In this document: positions 22,691 through 35,860 of the stretch, piece after piece | Numbering within the stretch: position 1 is the stretch's first letter | Layout of the letters: every line of letters begins with the position of its first letter | From: Liolophura sinensis | Taxonomy: Eukaryota; Mollusca; Polyplacophora; Chitonida; Chitonidae | Assembly: GCF_032854445.1 (NCBI RefSeq) | Contig: NW_027018176.1 | Span: forward strand, 1 to 64,000 | Direction: 5' to 3' | DNA: 64,000 nucleotides | Translations under genes and position numbers: made by a program | Notes under the pieces: generated by a model | Database searches by the model: none | Told to the model about the DNA's origin: nothing | The model's input: only the letters and a program-made list of their open reading frames with translations

Positions 22691-25600
22691 GGGCACATAA
22701 CTTATAGTCAAAAGTTGAATATAGTAATGACCAGTCCGCGATTGTACAGAGTACAGTGTAGCCGATTTCAATTAACAAAAAGACCAGGCAAAAATGCAAA
22801 ATTGGCAAAATTGTTCCAGTGCTGCTGGTAAGAGGCTAATCCGACGTATTTTGTGACGAGAAATCGAATGGTGCAAACCGCGTTGCTCTCCGACCAATAC
22901 TTTTGGCTCTAGTGACAATTGAATGATCATTTATGTCATAATCACGTGCCCCAGCAACGGCTCTTACTCCATGGAAACCAGGGAAATTTGCAATTTTTCA
23001 ACAGCTGCCGATGCCTGGCTCAATTCCGCATCTTTTGGCACCTTACTGAAGTGGGTCAGTGTTCAGTTGTACTTTTTACAGCAGACTGTATCAAGTACCT
23101 TGTGTTTTTCACGTATAAATGGTGTGGTTTTTCTACACGTAGATAAAGACATTGAGATTGTCTTGCACTTAGAAGTAAGGCAATTGCTGGGTGAGTTAAA
23201 TGGGCTTAGCCCAAAGATTTCAGGTCTTCTGGGCTACCGAAGGCACATAACTTATAGTCAAAAGTTGAATATAGTAATGACCAGTCGCGATTGTACAGAG
23301 TACAGTGTAGCCGGTTTCAATTAACAAAAAGACCAGGCAAAAATGCAAATGTGGAAAAACTGTTCCAGTGCTGCTGGTAAGAGGCTAATCCGACGTATTT
23401 TGTGACGAGAAATCGAATGGTGCAAACCGCGTTGCTCTCCGACCAATACTTTTGGCTGTAGTGACAAATGAATGATCATTTATGTCATAATCACGTGCCC
23501 AGCAACGGCTCTTACTCCATGGAAACCAGGGAAATTTGCAATTTTTCAACAGCTGCCGATGCCTGGCTCAATTCCGCATCTTTTGGCACCTTACTGAAGT
23601 AGGTCAGTGTTCAGTTGTACTTTTTACAGCAGACTGTATCAAGTACCTTGTGTTTTTTACGTACAAATGGTGTGGTTTTTCTACACGTAGATAAAGACAT
23701 TGAGATTGTCTTGCACTAAGAAGTAAGGCAATTGCTGGGTGAGTTAAATGGGCTTAGCCCAAAGATTTCAGGTCTTCTGGGCTACCGAAGGGCACATAAC
23801 TTATAGTAAAAAGTTGAATATAGTAATGACCAGTCGCGATTGTACAGAGTACAGTGTAGCCGATTTCAATTAACAAAAAAACCAGGTAAAAATGCAAAAG
23901 TGGAAAAACTGTTCCAGTGCTGCTGGTAAGAGTCCAATCCGACGTATTTTGTGACGAGAAATCGAATGGTGCAAACCGCGTTGCTCTCCGACCAATACTT
24001 TTGGCTGTAGTGACAATTGAATGATCATTTAAGTCATAATCACGTGCCCAGCAACGGCTCTTACTCCATGGAAACCAGGGAAATTTGCAATTTTTCAACA
24101 GCTGCCGATGCCTGGCTCAATTTCGCATCTTTTGGCACCTTACTGAAGTGGGTCAGTGTTCAGTTGTACTTTTTACAGCAGACTGTATCAAGTACCTTGT
24201 GTTTTTCACGTACAAATGGTCTGGTTTTTCTACACGTAGATAAAGACATTGATATTGTCTTGCACTTAGCAGTAAGGCAATTGCTGGGTGAGTTAAATGG
24301 GCTTAGCCCAAAGATTTCAGGTCTTCTGGGCTACCGAAGGGCACATAACTTATAGTCAAAAGTTGAATATAGTAATGACCAGTCGCGATTGTACAGAGTA
24401 CAGTGTAGCCGATTTCAATTAACAAACAGACCAGGCAAAAATGCAAAAGTGGAAAAACTGTTCCAGTGCTGCTGGTAAGAGGCTAATCCGACGTATTTTG
24501 TGACGAGAAATCAAATGGTGCAAACCGCGTTGCTCTCCGACCAATACTTTTGGCTGTAGTGACAATTGAATGATTATTTATGTCATAATCACGTGCCCAG
24601 CAACGGCTCTTACTCCATGGAAACCAGGGAAATTTGCAATTTTTCGACAGCTGCCGATGCCTGGCTCAATTCCGAATCTTTTGGCACCTTACTGAAGTGG
24701 GTCAGTGTTCAGTTGTACTTTTTACAGCAGACTGTACCAAGTGCCTTGTGTTTTTCACGTACAAATGGTGTGGTTTTTCTACACGTAGATAAAGACATTG
24801 AGATTGTCTTGCACTTAGAAGTAAGGCAATTGCTGGGTGAGTTAAATGGGCTTAGCCCAAAGATTTGACGTCTTCTGGGCTACCGAAGGGCACATAACAT
24901 ATGGTAAAAAGTTGAATATAGTAATGACCAGTCGCAATGGTACATAGTACAGTGTAGCCGATTTCAATTAACAAAAAGACCAGGCAAAAATGCAAAAGTG
25001 GAAAAACTGTTCCAGTGCTGCTGGTAAGAGGCTAATCCGACGTATTTTGTGACGAGAAATCAAATGGTGCAAACCGCGTTGCTCTCCGGCCAATACTTTT
25101 GCCTGTAGTGACAAATGAATCATCATTTATGTCATAATCACGTGCCCAGCAACGGCTCTTACTCCATGGAAACCAGTTAAATTTGCAATTTTTCAACTGC
25201 AGCCGATGCCTGGCTCAATTCCGAATCTTTTGGCACCTTACTGAAGTGGGTCAGTGTTCAGTTGTACTTTTTACAGCAGACTGTATCAAGTACCTTGTGT
25301 TTTTCATGTACAAATGGTGTGGTTTTTCTACACGTAGATAAAGACATTGAGATTGCCTTGCACTTAGAAATAAGGCAATTGCTGGGTGAGTTAAATGGGC
25401 TTTGCCCAAAGATTTCAGGTCTTCTGGGCTACCGAAGGGCACATAACTTATAGTCAAAAGTTGAATATAGTAATGACCAGTCGCGATTGTACAGAATACA
25501 GTGTAGCCGGTTTCAATTAACAAAAAGACCAGGCAAAAATGCAAAAGTGGAAAAAGAGTTCCAGTGCTGCTGGTAAGAGGCTAATCCGACGTATTTTGTG

Positions 25601-27864
25601 ACGAAAAATCGAATGGTGCAAACCGCGTTGCTCTCCGACCAATACTTTTGCCTGTAGTGACAATTGAATAATCATTTATGTCATAATCACGTGCACAGCA
25701 ACGGCTCTTACTGCATGGAAACCGGGGAAATTTGCAATTTTTCAACAGCTGCCGATACCTGGCTCAATTCCGCATCTTTTGGCACCTTACTGAAGTAGGT
25801 CAGTGTTCAGTTGTACATTTTACAGCAGACTGTATCAAGTACCTTGTGTTTTTCACGTACAAATGGTCTGGTTTTTCTACACGTAGATAAAGACATTGAG
25901 ATTGTCTTGCACTTAGAAGTAAGGCAATTTCTGGGTGAGTTAAATGGGCTTAGCCCAAAGATTTCAGGTCTTCTGGGCTACCGAAGGGCACATAACTTAT
26001 AGTCAAAAGTTGAATATAGTAATGACCAGTCGCGATTGTACAGAGTACAGTGTAGCCGATTTCAATTAACAAAAAGACCAGGCAAAAATGCAAAAGTGGA
26101 AAAACTGTTCCAGTGCTGCTAGTAAGAGGCTAATCCGACGTATTTTGTGACGAGAAATCGAATGGTGCAAACCGCGTTGCTCTCCGACCTATACTTTTGG
26201 CTGTAGCGACAATTCAATGATCATTTATGTCATAATCACGTGCCCAGCAACGGCTCTTACTCCATGGAAACCAGGGATATTTGCAATTTTTTAACAGCTG
26301 CCGATGCCTGGCCCAATTCCGCATCTTTTGGCACCTTATCAATGAGGGTCAGTGTTTAGCTGTACTTTTTACAGCAGACTGTATCAAGTACCTTGTGTTT
26401 TTTTTATGTACAAATGGTGTGGTTTTTCTACACGTAGATAAAGACATTGAGATTGTCTTGCACTTAGAAGTAAGACAATGGCTGGGTTAGTTAAATGGGC
26501 TTAGCCCAAAGATTTCAGGTCTTCTGGGCTACCGAAGGGCACATAACTTATAGTCAAAAGTTGAATATAGTAATGACCAGTCGCGATTGTACAGAGTACA
26601 GTGTAGCCGATTTCAATTAACAAAAAAACCAGGTAAAAATGCAAAAGTGGAAAAACTGTTCCAGTGCTGCTGGTAAGAGGCTAATCCGACGTATTTTGTG
26701 ACGAGAAATCGAATGGTGCAAACCGCGTTGCTCTCCGACCAATACGTTTGGCTGTAGTGACAATTGAATGATCATTTAATTCATAATCACGTGCCCGACA
26801 ACGGCTCTTACTCCATGGAAACCAGGGAAATTTGCAATTTTTCAACAGCTGCCGATGCCTGGCTCAATTCCGAATCTTTTGGCACCTTACTGAAGTGGGT
26901 CAGTGTTCAGTTGTACTTTTTACAGCAGACTGTATCAAGTACCTTGTGTTTTTCACGTACAAATGGTCTGGTTTTTCTACACGTAGATAAAGACATTGAG
27001 ATTGTCTTGCACTTAGAAGTAAGGCAATTGCTGGGTGAGTTAAATGGGCTTAGCCCAAAGATTTCAGGTCTTCTGGGCTACCGAAGGGCACATAACTTAT
27101 AGTCAAAAGTTGAATATAGTAATGACCAGTCGCGATTGTACAGAGTACAGTGTAGCCGATTTCAATTAACAAAAAGACCAGGCAAAAATGCAAAATTGGA
27201 AAAATTGTTCCAGTGCTGCTGGTAAGAGGCTAATCCGACGTATTTTGTGACGAGAAATCGAATGGTGCAAACCGCGTTGCTCTCCGACCAATACTTTGGC
27301 TGCAGTGACAATTGAATGATCATTTATGTCATAATCACGTGCCCAGCAACGGCTCTTACTCCATGGAAACCAGGGAAATTTGCAATTTTTCAACAGCTGC
27401 CGATGCCTGGCCCAATTCCGCATCTTTTGGCACCTTACTGAAGTAGGTCAGTGTTTAGTTGTACTTTTTACAGCAGACTGTATCAAGTACCTTGTCTTTT
27501 TTATGTACAAATGGTGTGGTTTTTCTACACGTAGATAAAGACATTGAGATTGTCTTGCACTTAGAAGTAAGGCAATTGCTGGTGAGTTAAATGGGCTTAG
27601 CCCAAAGATTTCAGGTCTTCTGGGCTACCGAAGGGCACATAACTTATAGTCAAAAGTTGAATATAGTAATGACCAGTCGCGATTGTACAGAGTACAGTGT
27701 AGCCGATTTCAATTAACAAAAAGACCAGGCAAAAATGCAAAAGTGGAAAAAGTGTTCCAGTGCTGCTAGTAAGAGGCTAATCCGACGTATTTTGTGACGA
27801 AGAAATCGAATGGTGCAAACTGCGTTGCTCTCCGACCTTTACTTTTGGCTGTAGCGACAATTCA

Positions 27865-29260
27865 ATGATCATTGATGTCATAATCACGTGCCCAGCAACG
27901 GCTCTTACTCCATGGAAACCAGGGATATTTGCAATTTTTTATCAGCTGCCGATGCCTGGCCCAATTCCGCATCTTTTGGCACCTTATAATGTGGGTCAGT
28001 GTTTAGTTGTACTTTTTACAGCAGACTGTATCAAGTACCTTGTGTTTTTTCATGTACAAATGGTGTGGTTTTTCTACACGTAGCTAAAGACATTGAGATT
28101 GTCTTGACTTAGAAGTAAGACAATTGCTGGGTTAGTTAAATGGGCTTAGCCCAAAGATTTGACGTCTTCTGGGCTACGAAGGGCACATAACTTATAGTCA
28201 AAAGTTGAATATAGTAATGACCAGTCGCGATTGTACAGAGTACAGTGATTTCAATTAACAAAAACCAGGTAAAAAATGCAAAAGTGGAAAAACTGTTCCA
28301 GTGCTGCTGGTAAGAGTCCTAATCGACGTATTTTGTGACGAGAAATCGAATGGTGCAAACCGCGTTGCTCTCCGACCAATACTTTTGGCTGTAGTGACAA
28401 TTGAATGATCATTTATGTCATAATCACGTGCCCAGCAACGGCTCTTACTCCATGGAAACCAGTTAAATTTGCAATTTTTCAACTGCTGCCGATGCCTGGC
28501 TCAATTCCGAATCTTTTGGCACCTTACTGAAGTGGGTCAGTGTTCAGTTGTACTTTTTACAGCAGACTGTATCAAGTACCTTGTGTTTTTCACGTACAAA
28601 ATGGTGTGGTTTTTCTACACGTAGATAAAGACATTGAGATTGTCTTGCACTTAGAAATAAGGCAATTTCTGGGTGAGTTAAATGGGCTTTGCCCAAAGAT
28701 TTCAGGTCTTCTGGGCTACCGAAGGGCACATAACTTATAGTCAAAAGTTGAATATAGTAATGACCAGTCGCGATTGTACAGAATACAGTGTAGCCGGTTT
28801 CAATTAACAAAAAGACAAATCAAAAATGCAAAAGTGGAAAAAGTGTTCCAGTGCTGCTGGTAAGAGGCTAATCCGACGTATTTTGTGACGAAAAATCGAA
28901 TGGTGCAAACCGCGTTGCTCTCCGACCAATACTTTTGCCTGTAGTGACAATTGAATGATCATTTATGTCATAATCACGTGCACAGCAGCGGCTCTTACTG
29001 CATGGAAACCGGGGAAATTTGCAATTTTTCAACAGCTGCCGATACCTGGCTCAATTCCGCATCTTTGGCACCTTATTCATGTGGGTCTGTGGTCAGTTGT
29101 ACTTTTACAGCAGACTGTATCAAGTACCTTGTGTTTTTTATGTACAAATGGTGTGGTTTTACTACACATAGATAAAGACATTGAGATTGTCTTGCACTTA
29201 GAAGTAAGACAATTGCTGGGTGAGTTAAATGGGCTTAGCCCAAAGATTTGACGTCTTCTG
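27865..29260. repeat. Three-unit cassette, copy 1
   Basis: Three consecutive unit types occur in fixed order. The first carries GATTGATG-type flanks, TTTATCAGCTGCC and CGTAGCTAAAGAC. The second carries CCAGTTAAATTTGC with GAAATAAGGCAATTTCTGG. The third carries TTACTGCATGGAAACCGG with TTCATGTGGGTCTGTGG and CTACACATAGAT. This copy has a private 7-bp deletion near 28,247. Confidence 0.8.
28240..28262. other. Private 7-bp deletion
   Basis: The usual ACAGTGTAGCCGATTTC reads ACAGTGATTTC here, a loss of 7 bp between short GTG/CGAT flanks. No other unit shares it, and it lies in the second indel-rich region. Two A-run bases are also missing just downstream. Confidence 0.8.
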
Positions 29261-32200
29261 GGCTACCGAAGGGCACATAACTTATAGTCAAAAGTTGAAT
29301 ATAGTAATGACCAGTAGCGATTGTACAGAGTACAGTGTAGCCGATTTCAATTAACAAAAAAACCAGGTAAAAATGCAAAAGTGGAAAAAACTGTTCCAGT
29401 GCTGCTGTTAAGAGGCTAATCCGACGTATTTTGTGACGAGAAATCGAATGGTGCAAACCGCGTTTGCTCTCTCGACCAATACTTTTGGCTGTAGTGACAA
29501 TTGAATGATCATTTATGTCATAATCACGTGCACAGCAACGGCTCTTACTCCATGGAAACCATTGATATTTGCAATTTTCAACAGCTGCCGATGCTGGCTC
29601 AATTCCGCATCTTTTGGCACCTTACTGAAGTGGGTCAGTGTTCAGTTGTACTTTTTACAGCAGACTGTATCAAGTACCTTGTGTTTTTCACGTACAAATG
29701 GTCTGGTTTTTCTACACGTAGATAAAGACATTGAGATTGTCTTGCACTTAGAAATAAGGCAATTGCTGGGTGAGTTAAATGGGCTTTGCCCAAAGATTTC
29801 AGGTCTTCTGGGCTACCGAAGGGCACATAACTTTATAGTCAAAAGTTGAATATAGTAAATGACCAGTCGCGATTGTACAGAATACAAGTGTAGCCGGTTC
29901 AATTAACAAAAAGACCAGGTAAAAATGCAAAAGTGGAAAAAGTGTTCCAGTGCTGCTGGTAAGAGGCTAATCCGACGTATTTTGTGACGAAAAATTGAAT
30001 GGTGCAAACCGCGTTGCTCTCCGACCAATACTTTTGCCTGTAGTGACAATTGAAAGATCATTTTATGTCATAATCACGTGCACAGCAACGGCTCTTACTC
30101 CATGGAAACCAGGGAAATTTTGCAATTTTTTCAACAGCTGCCGATGCCTGGCTCATTCCGCATCTTTTGGCACCTTACTGAAGTAGGTCAGTGTTCAGTT
30201 GTACTTTTTACAGCAGACTGTATCAAGTACCTTGTGTTTTTTACGTACAAATGGTGTGGTTTTTCTACACGTAGATAAAGACATTGAGATTGTCTTGCAC
30301 TAAGAAGTAAGGCAATTGCTGGGTGAGTTAAATGGGCTTAGCCCAAAGATTTCAGGTCTTCTGGGCTACCGAAGGGCACATAACATATAGTAAAAAGTTG
30401 AATATAGTAATGACCAGTCGCGATTGTACAGAGTACAGTGTAGCCGATTTCAATTAACAAAAAAACCAGGCTAAAAATGCAAAGTGGAAAAACTGTTCCA
30501 GTGCTGCTGGTAAGAGTCCAATCCCGACGTATTTTGTGACGAGAAATCGAATGGTGCAAACCGCGTTGCTCTCCGACCAATACTTTTGGCTGTAGTGACA
30601 ATTGAATGATCATTTAAGTCATAATCACGTGCCCAGCAACGGCTCTTACTCCATGGAAACCAGGGAAATTTGCAATTTTTCGACAGCTGCGATGCCTGGC
30701 TCAATTCCGAATCTTTGGCACCTTACTGAAGTGGGTCAGTGTTCAGTTGTACTTTTTACAGCAGACTGTACCAAGTGCCTTGTGTTTTTCACGTACAAAT
30801 GGTGTGGTTTTTTCTACACGTAGATAAAGACATTGAGATTGTCTTGCACTTAGAAGTAAGGCAATTGCTGGGTGAGTTAAATGGGGCTTAGCCCAAAGAT
30901 TTGACGTCTTCTGGGCTACCGAAGGGCACATAACATATGGTAAAAAGTTGAATATAGTAATGACCAGTCGCAATGGTACATAGTACAGTGTAGCCGATTT
31001 CAATTAACAAAAAGACCAGCAAAAATGCAAAAGTGGAAAAACTGTTCCAGTGCTGCTGGTAAGAGGCTAATCCGACGTATTTTGTGACGAGAAATCAAAT
31101 GGTGCAAACCGCGTTGCTCTCCGACCAATACTTTTGGCTGTAGTGACAATTGAATGATTATTTATGTCATAATCACGTGCCCAGCAACGGCTCTTACTCA
31201 TGGAAACCAGGGAAATTTGCAATTTTTCGACAGCTGCCGATGCCTGGCTCAATTCCGAATCTTTGGCACCTTACTGAAGTGGGTCCAGTGTTCAGTTGTA
31301 CTTTTTACAGCAGACTGTACCCAAGTGCCTTGTGTTTTTCACGTACAAATGGTGTGGTTTTTCTACACGTAGATAAAGACATTGAGATTGTCTTGCACTT
31401 AGAAGTAAGGCAATTGCTGGGTGAGTTAAATGGGCTTAGCCCAAAGATTTGGACGTCTTCTGGGCTACCGAAGGGCACATAACATATGGTAAAAAGTTGA
31501 ATATAGTAATGACCAGTCGCAATGGTACATAGTACAGTGTAGCCGATTTCAATTAACAAAAAGACCAGGCAAAAATGCAAAAGTTGGAAAAACTGTTCAG
31601 TGCTGCTGGTAAGAGGGCTAATCCGACGTATTTTGTGACGAGAAATCAAATGTGCAAACCGCGTTGCTCTCCGGCCAATACTTTTGCCTGTAAGTGACAA
31701 ATGAATCATCATTTATGTCATAATCACGTGCCCAGCAACGGCTCTTTACTCCATGGAAACCAGTTAAATTTGCAATTTTTCAACTGCAGACCGATGCCTG
31801 GCTCAATTCCGCATCTTTTGGCACCTTATTCATGTGGGTCTGTGGTCAGTTGTACTTTTACAGCAGACTGTATCAAGTACCTTGTGTTTTTTATGTACAA
31901 AATGGTGTGGTTTTACTACACGTAGATAAAGACATTGAGATTGTCTTGCACTTAGAAGTCAGACAATTGCTGGGTGAGTTAAATGGGCTTAGCCCAAAGA
32001 TTTGACGTTTTCTGGGCTACCGAAGGGCACATAACTTATAGTCAAAAGTTGAATATAGTAATGACCAGTAGCGATTGTACAGAGTACAGTGTAGCCGATT
32101 TCAATTAACAAAAAGACCAAGGTAAAATGCAAAAGTGGAAAAAACTGTTCCAGTGCTGCTGTTAAGAGGTTAATCCGACCGTATTTTGTGACGAGAAATC

Positions 32201-34447
32201 GAATGGTGCAAACCGCGTTGCTCTCCGACCAATACTTTTGGCTGTAGTGACAATTGAATGATCATTTATGTCATAATCACGTGCACAGCAACGGCTCTTA
32301 CTCCATGGAAAACCAGGGAAATTTGCAATTTTTCAACAGCTGCCCGATGCCTGGCTCAATTCCGCATTCTTTTGGCACTTTACTGAAGTGGGTCAGTGTT
32401 CAGTTGTACTTTTTACAGCAGACTGTATCAATTACTATGTGTTTTTTCACGTACAAATGGTCTGGTTTTTCTACACGTAGATAAAGACATTGAGATTGTC
32501 TTGCACTTAGAAGTAAGGCAATTGCTGGGTGAGTTAAATGGGCTTAGCCCAAAGATTTCAGGTCTTCTGGCTACCGAAGGGCACATAACTTATAGTCAAA
32601 AGTTGAATATAGTAATGACCAGTCGCGATTGTACAGAGTACAGTGTAGCCGATTTCAATTAACAAAAAGACCAGGCAAAAATGCAAAAGTGGGAAAAACT
32701 GTTCAGTGCTGCTAGTAAGAGGCTAATTCCGACGTATTTTGTGACGAGAAATCGAATGGTGCAAACCGCGTTGCTCTACGACCAATACTTTTGGCTGTAG
32801 CGACAATTCAATGATCATTTATGTCATAATCACGTGCCAGCAACGGCTCTTACTCCATGGAAACCAGGGATATTGCAATTTTTTAACAGCTGCCCGATGC
32901 CTGGCCCAATTCCGCATCTTTTGGCACCTTATAAATGAGGGTCAGTGTTTAGCTGTACTTTTTACAGCAGACTGTATCAAGTACCTTGTGTTTTTTTTAT
33001 GTACAAATGTTGTGTTTTCTACACGTAGATAAAGACATTGAGATTGTCTTGCACTTAGAAGTAAGACAATGGCTGGGTTAGTTAAATGGCTTAGCCCAAA
33101 GATTTCAGGTCTTCTGGGCTACCGAAGGGCACATAACTTATAGTCAAAAGTTGAATATAGTAATGACCAGTCGCGATTGTACAGAGTACAGTGTAGCCGA
33201 TTTCAATTAACAAAAAAAAACAGGTAAAAATGCAAAAGTGGAAAACTGTTCCAGTGCTGCTGTTAAGAGCTAATCCGACGTATTTTGTGACGAGAAATCG
33301 AATGGTGCAAACCGCGTTGCTCTCCGACCAATACTTTTGGCTGTAGTGACATTGAATGATCATTTAATTCATAATCACGTGCCCGACAACGGCTCTTACT
33401 CCATGGAAACCAGGGAAATTTGCAATTTTTCAACAGCTGCCGATGCCTGCTCAATCCGATCTTTTGGCACCTTACTGAAGTGGGTGAGTGTTCAGTTGTA
33501 CTTTTTACAGCAGACTGTATCAAGTACCTTGTGTTTTTCACGTACAAATGGTCTGGTTTTTCTACACGTAGATAAAGACATTGAGATTGTCTTGCACTTA
33601 GAAGTAAGGCAATTGCTGGGTAGTTTAAATGGGCTTAGCCAAAGATTTCAGGTCTTCTGGGCTACCGAAGGGCACATAACTTATAGTCAAAAGTTGAATA
33701 TAGTAATGACCAGTCGCGATTGTACAGAGTACAGTGTAGCCGATTTCAATTAACAAAAAGACCAGGCAAAAATGCAAAATTGAAAAATTGTTCCAGTGCT
33801 GCTGGTAAGAGGCTAATCCGACGTATTTTGTGACGAGAATCGAATGGTGCAAAACCGCGTTGCTCTCCGACCAATACTTTTGGCTGCAGTGACAATTGAA
33901 TGATCATTGATGTCATAATCACGTGCCCAGCAACGGCTCTTACTCCATGGAAACCAGGGAAATTTGCAATTTTTCACAGCTGCCGATGCCTGGCCCAATT
34001 CCGCATCTTTTGGCACCTTACTGAAGTAGGTCAGTGTTTAGTTGTACTTTTTACAGCAGACTGTATCAAGTACCTTGTCTTTTTTTATGTACAAATGGTG
34101 TGGTTTTTCTACACGTAGATAAAGACATTGAGATTGTCTTGCACTTAGAAGTAAGGCAATTGCTGGGTGAGTTAAATGGGCTTAGCCCAAAGATTTCAGG
34201 TCTTCTGGGCTACCGAAGGGCACATAACTTATAGTCAAAAGTTGAATATAGTAATGACCAGTCGCGATTGTACAGAGTACAGTGTAAGCCGATTTCAATT
34301 AACAAAAAGACCAGGCAAAAATGCAAAAGTGGAAAAAGTGTTCCAGTGCTGCTAGTAAGAGGCTAATCCGACGTATTTGTGACGAGAAATCGAATGGTGC
34401 AAACTGCGTTGCTCTCCGACCTTACTTTTGGCTGTAGCGACAATTCA

Positions 34448-35860
34448 ATGATCATTGATGTCATAATCACGTGCCCAGCAACGGCTCTTACTCCATGGAA
34501 ACCAGGATATTTGCAATTTTTTATCAGCTGCCGATGCCTGGCCCAATTCCGCATCTTTTGGCACCTTATAAATGTGGGTCAGGTTTAGTTGTACTTTTTA
34601 CAGCAGACTGTATCAAGTACCTTGTGTTTTTTCATGTACAAATGGTGTGGTTTTTCTACACGTAGCTAAAGACATTGAGATTGTCTTGGACTTAGAAGTA
34701 AGACAATTGCTGGGTTAGTTAAAATGGGCTTAGCCCAAAGATTTGACGTCTTCTGGGCTACCGAAGGGCACATAACTTATAGTCAAAAGTTGAAATATAG
34801 TAATGACCAGTCGCGATTGTACAGAGTACAGTGTAGCCGATTTCAATTAACAAAAAACCAGGTAAAAATGCAAAAGTGGAAAAAACTGTTCCAGTGCTGC
34901 TGGTAAGAGTCCAATCCGACGTATTTTGTGACGAGAAATCGAATGGTGCAAACCGCGTTGCTCTCCGACCAATACTTTTGGCTGTAGTGACAATTGAATG
35001 ATCATTTATGTCATAATCACGTGCCCAGCAACGGCTCTTACTCCATGGAAACCAGTTAAATTTGCAATTTTTCAACTGCTGCCGATGCCTGGCTCAATCC
35101 GAATCTTTTGGCACCTTACTGAAGTGGGGTCAGTGTTCAGTTGTACTTTTTACAGCAGACTGTATCAAGTACCTTGTGTTTTTCACGTACAAATGGTGTG
35201 GTTTTTCTAACACGTAGATAAAGACATTGAGATTGTCTTGCACTTAGAAATAAGGCAATTTCTGGGTGAGTTAAATGGGCTTTGCCCAAAGATTTCAGGT
35301 CTTCTGGGCTACCGAAGGGCACATAACTTATAGTCAAAAAGTTGAATATAGTAATGACCAGTCGCGATTGTACAGAATACAGTGTAGCCGGTTTCAATTA
35401 ACAAAAAGCCCAATCAAAAATGCAAAAGTGGAAAAAAGTGTTCCAGTGCTGCTGGTAGAGGCTAATCCGACGTATTTTTGTGACGAAAAATCGAATGGTT
35501 GCAAACCCGCGTTGCTCTCCGACCAATACTTTTGCCTGTAGTGACAATTGAATGATCATTTATGTCATAATCACGTGCACAGCAACGGCTCTTACTGCAT
35601 GGAAACCGGGGAAATTTGCAATTTTCAACAGCTGCCGATACCTGGCTCAATTCGCTTCTTTTGGCACCTTATTCATGTGGGTCTGTGGTCAGTTGTACTT
35701 TTACAGCAGACTGTATCAAGTACCTTGTGTTTTTTATGTACAAATGGTTGTGGTTTTACTACACATAGATAAAGACATTGAGATTGTCTTGCACTTAGAA
35801 GTAAGACAATTGCTGGTGAGTTAAATGGGCTTAGCCCAAAGATTTGACGTCTTCTGGGCT
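34448..35860. repeat. Three-unit cassette, copy 2
   Basis: The same ordered three unit types as at 27,865-29,260, one 12-unit shift to the right. This copy is rich in private one-base indels, for example ACCAGGATATTTGC near 34,503 and GCTTACCGAAG near 35,859. Confidence 0.78.
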
